64,000 nucleotides of DNA, from assembly GCA_966250325.1 (NCBI GenBank), contig CBINGY010000001.1, positions 1 through 64,000 on the forward strand, read 5' to 3'. Positions 16,390 to 24,266 of this stretch are shown one piece after another; the first letter of the stretch is position 1; every line of letters starts with the position of its first letter. A program made the translations under genes and the position numbers. The notes under the pieces are model-generated. The model ran no database searches and had not been told where the DNA came from. It saw nothing but the letters and a program-made list of their open reading frames with translations. Source of the stretch: Jiulongibacter sp966250325. Lineage in GTDB: Bacteria > Bacteroidota > Bacteroidia > Cytophagales > Spirosomataceae.

Positions 16390-17166
16390 TCACAGTTGGT
16401 TTAAGTAATTATTAGGTTCACTCATTGTTTTAAACAAGTCGGCAGATTTGGATTCTAAATCATTTTTGCACAGCTCTTTAAGAAGCTTTACATCAGTATT
16501 CCAGCGGGTTCCGTCCCAGAACTCCAATCCTTTATGATCTCTTATCTTATAAAGTGCAGCCGGTTTATAGGCAGTACCCAGATATACGTAATTCAATTTT
16601 TGCTCCCTGGCCCAATCTATCGCCTTCCACATTATCCATTTTCCAAGCGAATGGCTCTTCATATATTCGGTGTCAAAAAACGCAAACCAATAATGAAACA
16701 TCGTTTCGGTGATACTGGCCAGGATATATCCCATTACCTGATCTCTATTGCTAAACTTCAGAATATGCGTTCCTATGGTGCTTTTAAGAATATAATCCCA
16801 ACGCTCCAGACTCATATTTTGATCTCCTATCCGCTCATTGATATAGTCTTCGCAAAATTTCTTAAAGCCCGGTTCATGAAGATCAAACTCTGATTTTTTC
16901 ACAACCTCCAGTTTTACTTCCAGCGGCTCCATTTGCCGGGCCACCCGGCGGTTTTCAGAACTATCTTCAAAACGCTTCATATCCACCCGAAGGCTTCTGG
17001 CCAGATAGAAAAGCTCCTTATCAATTTGAGTATTGCCTGTATAGGGCAAAAATCCTTTGTCATAAATAGGCGAAACGTCTTCATTTCCCTCTCTCATGGC
17101 ATACATGGCATAAGAGAAGGTGTAGCTTCCGTAATCGACCGTACTTTCTGACAAAAACACCTTCAT
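16390..17166 (-). CDS. ATE/Bpt-like aminoacyl-tRNA-protein transferase in the murC position
   Basis: The 258-residue protein has no signal or membrane span. Its C-terminal half resembles the GNAT-type domain of arginyl/leucyl-tRNA-protein transferases: the run SLGKWIMWKAIDWAREQKL and NYVYLGTAYK (173-201) matches the family pattern S-L-G...I-A...Y-x-Y-L-G, and FYLARSLRVDMKRF near 53-66 matches the arginine-rich strand before it. The N-terminal Cys cluster of classical ATE1 is absent. It overlaps murG by 4 nt (ATGA) and stops 1 nt before ftsQ, exactly where murC lies in typical clusters. A role in N-end tagging, or a Fem-like role in the cell wall, are both only inferences; the family is read by eye from pattern. 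Confidence 0.65.
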   Translation of the reverse strand: MKVFLSESTVDYGSYTFSYAMYAMREGNEDVSPIYDKGFLPYTGNTQIDKELFYLARSLRVDMKRFEDSSENRRVARQMEPLEVKLEVVKKSEFDLHEPGFKKFCEDYINERIGDQNMSLERWDYILKSTIGTHILKFSNRDQVMGYILASITETMFHYWFAFFDTEYMKSHSLGKWIMWKAIDWAREQKLNYVYLGTAYKPAALYKIRDHKGLEFWDGTRWNTDVKLLKELCKNDLESKSADLFKTMSEPNNYLNQL

Positions 17167-18269
17167 GATTCAATCACCTTTTTTATTTCCTCCACAATAT
17201 CTCTGGCGGCATGAGGCCTGGCCAGAAGTCTGATGGCCTCCGACAACTTTTGCTGTAGAACGCCATCCTTCATTAAAGTAATGCATTCGGCAATAAGCCG
17301 CTGCTCTACCTCGCTGTCTTTGACCAGAATAGCTGCCCCCTCATTTACCAGACTCATTGCATTTTTCGTTTGATGGTCTTCTGCCGCATTCGGAAAAGGA
17401 ACCAGTATGGCTGGTTTCGCTACCAGACAAATTTCTGAAACAGAGAGTGCTCCTGCACGGCTCACCACCACATCGGCTGCCGCATAGGCCTTATCCATTT
17501 CATAAATGAAATCGGAGACATAACCCATCGAAAAGTCTTTCCCCGAAATCTGGCTTTGGGCGGTTTCCAGAAATGCTTTGCCGGTTTGCCAGATTAGCTG
17601 AATGTCATGTTCAAAAAGCTTGTGATAAGCCGCCAGAACTGCCCGGTTAATACTTCGGGCCCCCTGACTTCCGCCAATAACCAGGACCGTTCTCTTTGAA
17701 GGATTGAGTCCGAAATGTTTCAAAGCCTCTTCCCTGGAAATTCCCGAGTTCACAATATCACTTCGAACAGGATTCCCCGTAAAAACAATCTTATCTCCCG
17801 GGAAAAAGGCCTCCATGCCAGGGTAAGCCACACAAATTTTTGAAGCCTTTTTTGCCAGCCATTTATTCGTTACTCCGGCATACGAATTTTGCTCCTGAAT
17901 GAATGTTTTGATACCCATCCACCCGGCTGTAAGTAGTGTGGGACCACTGGCATAACCACCCACTCCTATCGCCAGATCTGGTTTAAACTCTTTCAGAGTG
18001 CTCCTCGCCATAGAGAGACTTTTAAGAAGCTTGAAAGGAAATGTCAGGTTTGCCAGCATATTGGAGCGGTTAATACCCGCAATAGGTAAGCCTATTATTC
18101 TGTAACCTGCACGAGGTACCTTTTCCATTTCCATTTTGCCCAAAGCACCCACAAAGAGTATTTCAGACTCAGGGAACTGAACCTTCAATTCATTAGCTAT
18201 AGCTACCGCCGGATAAATATGCCCGCCGGTACCTCCTCCACTAATTACTATCTTAGGTGCATTTCTCAT
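17163..18269 (-). CDS. murG: UDP-GlcNAc:lipid I N-acetylglucosaminyltransferase
   Basis: MurG makes lipid II on the inner face of the cytoplasmic membrane. The 368-residue protein has the glycine loop SGGGTGGHIYPA near the N-terminus, a second GGSQGARSIN loop near 196, and the UDP-binding segment SRAGALSVSEICLVAKPAILVPFP with the later AEDHQTKNA. Its ATG overlaps the end of ftsW by 4 nt and its stop overlaps the transferase-like gene by 4 nt, so all three are coupled. Confidence 0.97.
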   Translation of the reverse strand: MRNAPKIVISGGGTGGHIYPAVAIANELKVQFPESEILFVGALGKMEMEKVPRAGYRIIGLPIAGINRSNMLANLTFPFKLLKSLSMARSTLKEFKPDLAIGVGGYASGPTLLTAGWMGIKTFIQEQNSYAGVTNKWLAKKASKICVAYPGMEAFFPGDKIVFTGNPVRSDIVNSGISREEALKHFGLNPSKRTVLVIGGSQGARSINRAVLAAYHKLFEHDIQLIWQTGKAFLETAQSQISGKDFSMGYVSDFIYEMDKAYAAADVVVSRAGALSVSEICLVAKPAILVPFPNAAEDHQTKNAMSLVNEGAAILVKDSEVEQRLIAECITLMKDGVLQQKLSEAIRLLARPHAARDIVEEIKKVIES

Positions 18270-19450
18270 TTTCCGATATTTATGGGTTCCCTCTCATGAT
18301 TTTTAGAAACTGAGAGCACAATTCCAATGGCAATGAAAGTGAAAAGGATGGAAGTGCCCCCTTTACTAATCAGAGGGAGCGTTTGGCCGGTTACAGGTCC
18401 CAGGCCCACATTGATGAACATGTGAGCAAGAGCCTGAAAAACTATACTGAGTGTTAGTCCTATACTCAGAAGCCCGCCGAAAGCATGGCTCGTATTTTCA
18501 ATATTACTAAGGCCTCTCGCCAGAAGCCACAGATAAAGACCTACCATAATCACACCTCCAAACAATCCATATTCTTCAATGATAATGGCATAAATAAAAT
18601 CTGAATAGGCTTCTGCCATTTGATGTTTAATGGCACTTCTGCCAGGCCCTACCCCAAAAAATCCCCCCCGGGATATGGCCGAAAGAGCCTGGTCTTGTTG
18701 CAAGCTCACACTACCTACCATACCACCAATGAGCCCATTTCCATCAAAATCTTTATTGAGAAAAGCCTCCGTACGATCAATTACTGTTTGCGTACGTCCA
18801 AAATCTTTCCCCCACACCGCCTTGGTAACCAGACCGGCACCAAAGGCCACTCCTAAACCAAGCATCACAGAGATAAGCAAGCGGAAAATGTATTTTACAG
18901 GAACACGGCCAATGATCATAATCATTAGACAGGTGATTCCTAAAATTACCGAAGTAGAAAAAGAAGAGATCGCCAGCAAACCCACCAAAACCCCGCACCA
19001 TATAATGATGGGCCACAATTCGTTAAAGGTCTTCAGTCCGTTCTGACGCTTGGCAAGCATGGCAGCCAGATTGGTAATAAGTACCAGACGTACGAGATCT
19101 GAGGTTTGGAAGGTCCAGCCCAGTATGGAAACCCAGCGTCTTGCTCCCCCTACCTCACGCCCGGAAACCAAAGTGTATATTAATATTACCGGTGTGAGCC
19201 AAAGCAAGATCTTGGCGATGGGTGCAATATTGAGAAAATCAAACCGATGAATCACATAAGTTACAAATAACCCCGCAAAAACAAAAATGGCCTGTTTCAG
19301 CATGAGCGACTCTGCTGAGGTAGAGGTACGGTAGGCCAATGCTGCAATAGAGCTATACACAGCTGCAATACCAAAAAGAGCAAGGGATATTGTAATAAAC
19401 CAGATCTGGGGATCACCCTGTAAATGGTCTTTTAACCGTAGGCGATTCAT
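18266..19450 (-). CDS. ftsW: Septal peptidoglycan glycosyltransferase FtsW
   Basis: This 394-residue SEDS-family protein has about ten membrane spans and the SEDS hallmarks GGARRW in the first half and GPVTGQTLPLISKGGTS near the C-terminus. Position next to murG, ftsQ, ftsA and ftsZ favours FtsW over the elongation paralogue RodA. It is the first gene of the cluster: upstream there is no murD, mraY or murE, only a terminator and mscL. Confidence 0.93.
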   Translation of the reverse strand: MNRLRLKDHLQGDPQIWFITISLALFGIAAVYSSIAALAYRTSTSAESLMLKQAIFVFAGLFVTYVIHRFDFLNIAPIAKILLWLTPVILIYTLVSGREVGGARRWVSILGWTFQTSDLVRLVLITNLAAMLAKRQNGLKTFNELWPIIIWCGVLVGLLAISSFSTSVILGITCLMIMIIGRVPVKYIFRLLISVMLGLGVAFGAGLVTKAVWGKDFGRTQTVIDRTEAFLNKDFDGNGLIGGMVGSVSLQQDQALSAISRGGFFGVGPGRSAIKHQMAEAYSDFIYAIIIEEYGLFGGVIMVGLYLWLLARGLSNIENTSHAFGGLLSIGLTLSIVFQALAHMFINVGLGPVTGQTLPLISKGGTSILFTFIAIGIVLSVSKNHEREPINIGK

Positions 19451-19575
19451 ACATGTAATTATTAGGTAAGCATTGATAACCAGAACCTCAGCTTGCTGAA
19501 ATTCTTAGCATTTTCAAAAATAATGGTTCTCCTCGGGCTCTGAAATATATTTTTAAGAAATTAATTAAGCGGGCC

Positions 19576-19611
19576 AAAAAAAAGGGAGAATCATCTCGAT
19601 TCTCCCTTTTT
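19576..19611 (-). terminator. Intrinsic terminator after mscL
   Basis: GGGAGAATC pairs with GATTCTCCC with a 5-nt loop, and on the minus strand eight T follow. It separates the mscL unit from ftsW, whose start is 125 nt downstream. Confidence 0.88.
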
Positions 19612-19624
19612 CATACGATGAATG

Positions 19625-20026
19625 TTATTTTTTCAACGCATCTCTGATCTCTTTTAGAAGATCAATCTCGCTCGGGCCTGCCGGTGCTGCCGGCTCTGCA
19701 GGTTTTTTGGTTTTATTGTAGGCTTTGACGATCAGGAAAAGAATAAAACCGGTAACCACCAGATTAATAAGTGTATTAATCCAGGCTCCGTAACGGATCG
19801 CGTTTTCGGGAGTAGCCACACTGCCGTCAGGATTCATAACGGCCTCAGAAAGAACCACTTTTAAACTGGAAAAATCTGCTCCTCCAACAAGGTGACCGAC
19901 GATAGGCATGGCAATATCTCCCACAAAGCCACTTGTTACTGCTCCAATTGCAGCTCCAAGTATAACACCTACTGCCAGATCGATGACATTGCCGGTAAGA
20001 ATAAAGTTTTTGAATTCTTTTAACAT
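19625..20026 (-). CDS. mscL: Large-conductance mechanosensitive channel
   Basis: MscL opens under extreme membrane tension to release solutes. The 133-residue protein has the family length, the N-terminal amphipathic MLKEFKNFILTGNVIDLAVGVILGAAIGAV with the GNVxDLAVGVxxGxAFGxIV-type pore helix, a periplasmic loop and a second span, then a C-terminal charged helix EIDLLKEIRDAL. It is last of five same-strand genes starting with a sigma factor at 22603. Confidence 0.97.
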   Translation of the reverse strand: MLKEFKNFILTGNVIDLAVGVILGAAIGAVTSGFVGDIAMPIVGHLVGGADFSSLKVVLSEAVMNPDGSVATPENAIRYGAWINTLINLVVTGFILFLIVKAYNKTKKPAEPAAPAGPSEIDLLKEIRDALKK

Positions 20027-20050
20027 AGTATTGAGTTTATAAGGTTGAAA

Positions 20051-20962
20051 TTACAAAGCCATTGAAAAGCCAGCCGAAAAACCCTGACTTAACTGAAAAC
20101 GATCGATCTGATCGGCATCATAAATGCCAATTAACGAAAAGTTTACGTTGAAATACTTACCTACTTTTGATGTTGCAATAAGATTGAGATTGTGATCTAT
20201 TGGTTTTGTCTGCGGAGCATAGGCTAAAAACGCCTGATACCTCCACTTGAGATTTAGATTTTCCGTTAGATTTTTATCAAAGGCAGCCACCCCCTGTAAA
20301 CCCACTTCAGGGAGAATTATGTTTCCTCGCTTTACCCCATAAGACACATCATCACCGTCAATTACCTTGAACGTATTTTCAAATACCTCTTTATTGCTCA
20401 CAAAGGTCTGACGCAGTGTGGCTCCGCCCAGCTGAACTGTAAAAAAAGACTGCGGTTTCCACTCTACACCTATGCCTTCAGACAAAAAACCCGGAGCAAG
20501 AAAATTTGAGATCATATCGCCTCTTACTCCCGAATCATCAAAGTTATATCCGGAAGAAAACTGCGTGATTAAATTGACCCCGGCAAACCAATTCAGCTTT
20601 GGAGAAATAGCCGAAGCATATTTACTCTCTGCAAAAAGGCGGTCTACACTCTTTCTTAAATCAAGTCCCTGATTTCTAAGAAACCCATACTGAAATTGAA
20701 TATCATTGGTCCAGACCCATTTGTTTTTATGTCTCACGGCCAGATTATTAAAAAGAAAGCCGATGGCAAAATTATTTACCCCACCACCCTGCCAGCTATC
20801 GTTAAACGATGCCTGGGAGAAATTAACAGCCAGTTGTGTGTTTCTATCCCACCATCCTACGCGGAGAGAATCTTCCCTGTTTTGCGGAGGCTGAATTTCC
20901 TGGGACCAGATATTGCCCGCTGCGAAAAGAAAAACGATCAGTGTGAAAATACTTGCTTTCAT
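20051..20962 (-). CDS. DUF3078 outer-membrane protein
   Basis: The 303-residue protein has a signal peptide (MKASIFTLIVFLFAAGNIWSQ) and alternating-strand sequence with terminal aromatic residues, as in a beta-barrel. The motif NFSQASFNDSWQGGGVNNFAIG near residue 48 and WVWTNDIQFQYG are typical of the Bacteroidota DUF3078 family. The role is unknown. It lies 7 nt after the MscS-like gene and 24 nt before mscL, so it probably belongs to the same turgor- or envelope-related unit. Confidence 0.85.
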   Translation of the reverse strand: MKASIFTLIVFLFAAGNIWSQEIQPPQNREDSLRVGWWDRNTQLAVNFSQASFNDSWQGGGVNNFAIGFLFNNLAVRHKNKWVWTNDIQFQYGFLRNQGLDLRKSVDRLFAESKYASAISPKLNWFAGVNLITQFSSGYNFDDSGVRGDMISNFLAPGFLSEGIGVEWKPQSFFTVQLGGATLRQTFVSNKEVFENTFKVIDGDDVSYGVKRGNIILPEVGLQGVAAFDKNLTENLNLKWRYQAFLAYAPQTKPIDHNLNLIATSKVGKYFNVNFSLIGIYDADQIDRFQLSQGFSAGFSMAL

Positions 20963-20969
20963 AAAAATA

Positions 20970-21797
20970 CTATTTGTGAATTATAACTTTTTGAGATTGA
21001 AGAACCCTTAACGGAAATACCACCGTACTTTCTCCCGATTTTAATGTAATTGAAGTATTATCGAGTCCGATGACTTCTCCCTTTACTCCATCTATCTCCA
21101 ATAACTGCCCTTCCTTGTATTTATGTTTCGAATAAAATGAGCTTACGATATTGAGAAGGATTTCCTTCGACGCAAAACCGTAACCGATGGAGAAAGCAAG
21201 TACGATTCCCGCAATGAAAATATTGAAGCTGCTTTCCAAAAGCGATGTATTAATTCCAGCCTGCCCTAGAGCGGCTATTACGGCAATAACCACCACAAAG
21301 AAGAAAACACCCATTCCAATGAGCTTTGAAGAGGCTATATTAAACGACTGACAGAGCCCCACCACAAAATTCTTGAGTAAATCTGCAAGTAAAAGACCAG
21401 CCAAAATCATGATAGCCGCTGAAACAACCATGGGGATATACTCCACAATCATAGCAAACATATTGGATATCGCCGGTACACCGAGGGTATCAGCGGCTGA
21501 GATCAAAAAGAACAAAAGGATAAAGTAATACACCGTTTTGCTGATTACAGAACTCAGCTTTATCTCAAATCTCAGCCTCTTTATAGCATCTATTTCATTG
21601 ATCTTTTCTCCCAGTTTATCAATTCCAACCCGTGAAAACACATTCTTCAATACTACACTGCTTACCTTGGCCGTAAGCCAGCCAATGAGCACAATCACTG
21701 CGGCTCCAATAAAATTTGAGACGAATTCACTGAACTGAGTGATCAGATTCTGAAATGTCTGTATAAGTATTTCTTTAAGATTGGGTAGTTTGTTCAT
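20970..21797 (-). CDS. MscS-family mechanosensitive channel with TM-helix repeats
   Basis: The 275-residue protein has about five membrane spans and ends in a short beta domain (EGQLLEIDGVKGEVIGLDNTSITLKSGE), the start of the MscS cytoplasmic vestibule; the usual C-terminal alpha/beta part is missing. The pattern matches conserved TM-helix channels of the CmpX/YnaI side of the family. The segment FSIGYGFASKEILLNIVSSFY is equivalent to the pore helix and hinge. It overlaps the preceding 71-residue gene by 23 nt, so coupling is expected. The likely function is release of solutes or ions under osmotic downshock. Confidence 0.85.
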   Translation of the reverse strand: MNKLPNLKEILIQTFQNLITQFSEFVSNFIGAAVIVLIGWLTAKVSSVVLKNVFSRVGIDKLGEKINEIDAIKRLRFEIKLSSVISKTVYYFILLFFLISAADTLGVPAISNMFAMIVEYIPMVVSAAIMILAGLLLADLLKNFVVGLCQSFNIASSKLIGMGVFFFVVVIAVIAALGQAGINTSLLESSFNIFIAGIVLAFSIGYGFASKEILLNIVSSFYSKHKYKEGQLLEIDGVKGEVIGLDNTSITLKSGESTVVFPLRVLQSQKVIIHK

Positions 21798-21990
21798 CGG
21801 GTTTTGTGTTTGTTGTTCCTTCCAGTTCCTGCAGCACCGCCGTACCTGCCTTAAGGGGTTCTCCCAGAAACATATTTAGTACGATCATTACCTCTCTCAT
21901 TACATCTATTTCTGAAACGAGCTGCTTCTTAAGCTGCTCACCAAGTGCAAATGGCTCATTTTGATCATATTCAAATGCCTTATTTTCCAT
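21775..21990 (-). CDS. Small hypothetical protein between sigma factor and channel
   Basis: The 71-residue acidic protein has one mildly hydrophobic helix (VMREVMIVLNMFLG) and no signal peptide or known motif; I do not recognise it. The gene starts 1 nt after the sigma factor stop and its end overlaps the channel gene by 23 nt, a layout that supports it being real. Small partners in this position can be anti-sigma or assembly factors, but nothing in the sequence proves this. Confidence 0.6.
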   Translation of the reverse strand: MENKAFEYDQNEPFALGEQLKKQLVSEIDVMREVMIVLNMFLGEPLKAGTAVLQELEGTTNTKPDEQTTQS

Positions 21991-21991
21991 T

Positions 21992-22603
21992 TTATCTCTT
22001 CAGCAGGAGCAAAATTTTAAGTACAACCAATGAAATAAGGCCTACATGCTGTAGATACAGCTTCCGCATTTTTTCTTTGGTTCGTAGAAGCCTCATTTTT
22101 GTGGCACTTTCAGAAATGTTAAATGCATCGGCAATTTCCTTTACGCTGAAATTATCCTGATACTTCATCAGCAGCATGGCTTTCTCCTCTGGACTAATTT
22201 CATTCAGACTCTTCCTTAAGCCCTCTTCCTGCATGCTCATCATTTCATTGTCCACCTCCTCTTCTACAAAATCTGCTCCCTCATAAATTCCTTCCTCTTT
22301 CATTCGCTTCGACTTCCGGATACTATCCATGCAGTAGTTATACGTGATCGAGTAAAGCCATGTTGAAAAACGGGCATTCTCCTTAAACGTACCGAGCTTT
22401 GTGATCACCTTCAGGAAAATATCATGAGCCAAATCTTCTGCCCGGGCACTGTCATTGACAAAAGAGTAACATTTGCGGTAAACCTTCTCACTGTACCGTT
22501 CATATAGCTCCTCGAAATACAAATTCTGCTGGGTCATGACAAAGCGTCTTACCAGCTCTTCGTCATTCATTTTGTCGGGGGGTGCCAATTGCATTTTAGA
22601 CAC
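21992..22603 (-). CDS. ECF-type RNA polymerase sigma factor with hydrophobic C-terminal tail
   Basis: The 203-residue protein has sigma region 2 (FEELYERYSEKVYRKCYSFV, ARAEDLAHDIFLKV, FSTWLYSITYNYCMDSIRK) and region 4 (SPEEKAMLLMKYQDNFSVKEIADAFNISESATKMRLLRTKEKM). Unlike ordinary ECF factors it ends in about 15 hydrophobic residues, VGLISLVVLKILLLL (187-201), then KR. That could be a membrane or anti-sigma contact. The start is a GTG at 22603 or the ATG at 22594; both leave region 2 intact. It heads a tight run: small protein, MscS-like, DUF3078 and MscL. Confidence 0.88.
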   Translation of the reverse strand: MSKMQLAPPDKMNDEELVRRFVMTQQNLYFEELYERYSEKVYRKCYSFVNDSARAEDLAHDIFLKVITKLGTFKENARFSTWLYSITYNYCMDSIRKSKRMKEEGIYEGADFVEEEVDNEMMSMQEEGLRKSLNEISPEEKAMLLMKYQDNFSVKEIADAFNISESATKMRLLRTKEKMRKLYLQHVGLISLVVLKILLLLKR

Positions 22604-22790
22604 AAAAAAGGTTTAAGGTCACAATTTTTATCCTACTTTCGGTATTCCGGGGTCATAACTGACCGTAAAGATGATAAAATCTCGAACAATAATTATAGTA
22701 GCTACCTGGATACCTTTCAATCCAAAAGTACGTTATTTGTAGACCAAGGCAGCAAAACCCATATACGTCAATACCTTCAATTTTATCACT

Positions 22791-23099
22791 ATGACAGCAA
22801 AAGAATTTCTGCAAACCATCCCTTCAAAAGTAAAACCCGAAGACAACAAAGACCTGAACACAGCTCTGCACTTTGACCTGAATGAAGAACAATACACCAT
22901 CACTGTAGAAAATGGAGAAGCCAGCCTTCATGACGGTCTCATTGGGGAAGCAGAAGTGACCTTAAAAGCAAAACCCGATGATTTTGTTCAAATAGCTTCG
23001 GGGGAGATGAATCCTATGACGGCCATGATGTTTGGTAAACTGAAAGTATCGAACCCGGGTGCCATGATGAAATACGCCAAACTTCTGGGTTTTATGTAG
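22791..23099 (+). CDS. SCP2 sterol/lipid-binding domain protein
   Basis: The 102-residue protein is a single SCP2-like domain: an alpha helix MTAKEFLQTIPSKV, strands FDLNEEQYTITVENGEASLHDG, EVTLKAKPDDFVQIASGEMNPMTAMMFGKLKV, then a closing helix. SCP2 folds hold a hydrophobic ligand, commonly fatty acyl chains in bacteria. It has no signal, so it is cytoplasmic. It is monocistronic, divergent from the sigma factor gene and ended by a hairpin at 23124-23150. Confidence 0.85.
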   Translation: MTAKEFLQTIPSKVKPEDNKDLNTALHFDLNEEQYTITVENGEASLHDGLIGEAEVTLKAKPDDFVQIASGEMNPMTAMMFGKLKVSNPGAMMKYAKLLGFM

Positions 23100-23123
23100 A
23101 CTTTTACGCGGCTTTTTGATCTG

Positions 23124-23150
23124 AAGTCACATAAAGGAAGTGACTTTTTT
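23124..23150 (+). terminator. Intrinsic terminator of the SCP2 gene
   Basis: AAGTCAC pairs with GTGACTT over a 9-nt loop, followed by T. The convergent nuoB ends 44 nt further on. Confidence 0.8.
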
Positions 23151-23194
23151 CTTTTATACAGATTGATAATAAGTTGTGACAGAAGAGGGTCTCA

Positions 23195-23707
23195 TCAGCT
23201 CTTAATCGTCTGAAGGGATTCTTTCGTTTTGATCTTTTCCTGAAGCTTAAGTATACCTCCGATAAGAGCTTCTGGTCTGGGCGGGCAGCCTGGTACATAA
23301 ACGTCTACAGGAATCACACGATCCACTCCCTTGACTACATGATATCCATGCTCCCAATATGGACCACCGCAGTTTGAACAACTCCCCATCGAAATCACAT
23401 ACTTGGGATCAGCCATCTGTTCATAAAGTCGTTTGATTCTATCTGCCATTTTAAAAGTAACGGTGCCTGATACAATCATGAGATCTGCCTGCCTGGGGGA
23501 GTTTCTCGGGAAAATACCGAAACGTTCCAGATCATAGTTTGCCGCCATGGAAGCCATCATTTCTATTGCACAGCAGGCCAGTCCGAAACCCAGTGGCCAA
23601 AGGGAATTGGCCCTGGCCCAGTTTGCCAACTCATCCAGATTTGTAAGAATAAGCTCTCCCTGCCCGTCTTTTATATGTGCACTTTTCTCAAGTGAATCAA
23701 AATTCAT
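23195..23707 (-). CDS. nuoB: NADH-quinone oxidoreductase subunit B
   Basis: NuoB carries cluster N2, the last iron-sulfur centre before quinone in complex I. The 170-residue protein has the paired cysteines in LACCAIEMM (about 45-46), then GSCSNCGGPY and VYVPGCPPRPEAL, all four ligands present. It overlaps nuoA by 4 nt. No nuoC or other nuo gene follows: the convergent SCP2 gene begins directly afterwards. The rest of complex I must lie elsewhere. Confidence 0.97.
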   Translation of the reverse strand: MNFDSLEKSAHIKDGQGELILTNLDELANWARANSLWPLGFGLACCAIEMMASMAANYDLERFGIFPRNSPRQADLMIVSGTVTFKMADRIKRLYEQMADPKYVISMGSCSNCGGPYWEHGYHVVKGVDRVIPVDVYVPGCPPRPEALIGGILKLQEKIKTKESLQTIKS

Positions 23708-24168
23708 CGGTACTTCTCATTAATCTTATCATAAACCTCCACAGGCACTTTATAATTCACATCAGGTTTTTCCTGCTCTGATTTTATCCAGTCAAGATGA
23801 CCTTCACGCCAGGCATAAACTAAACCTAATGCCAGAATAAACACAAAAAGAAACATCTCGCCTATTGCAAAAAACGCCCAGTTTCCTCGCGTTTCCTGAA
23901 TAAGTACGGCATCTCCGAATACAGTAGCCCAGGGAAACAAGAACACCAGTTCCACTTCAAAAAGAAGAAATATAATTGCGATAACATAAAAGCGGATATT
24001 AAAGCTTATCACAGAAGGCCCTTCCGCCTCTTCACCAGATTCATATACACTTTCCTTTTCGGGGTTAGGCTTATTTGGCCGAAGCAGGCGGGCTATTCCC
24101 AGAATAACCGTTAGCATGGCAAAGGCTCCAAGTATAAACAGAAATATGAAAAAGAAATTTTCTCCCAT
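23704..24168 (-). CDS. nuoA: NADH-quinone oxidoreductase subunit A
   Basis: This 154-residue three-span protein of complex I shows the subunit A hallmarks KESVYESGEEA and FNIRFYVIAIIFLLFEVELVFLFPW. It is somewhat longer than the E. coli protein through a charged C-terminal extension (EQEKPDVNYKVPVEVYDKINEKYR). It is first gene of a nuoAB pair with a TAnnTTTG element 7 nt before its start. Confidence 0.96.
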   Translation of the reverse strand: MGENFFFIFLFILGAFAMLTVILGIARLLRPNKPNPEKESVYESGEEAEGPSVISFNIRFYVIAIIFLLFEVELVFLFPWATVFGDAVLIQETRGNWAFFAIGEMFLFVFILALGLVYAWREGHLDWIKSEQEKPDVNYKVPVEVYDKINEKYR

Positions 24169-24175
24169 AGCTATG

Positions 24176-24183
24176 CAAACTTA
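24176..24183 (-). promoter_or_regulatory. Promoter -7 element for nuoAB
   Basis: TAAGTTTG on the minus strand fits the consensus and lies just before the nuoA ATG, implying a very short leader. No -33 at standard spacing. Confidence 0.4.
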
Positions 24184-24266
24184 CTATTTAATTACTTTGA
24201 GCGTTGTAATTCAACTAATGAAATCACTCTTTTTTGATTCATGCCAATAAGAGCATCGTCATAAAC

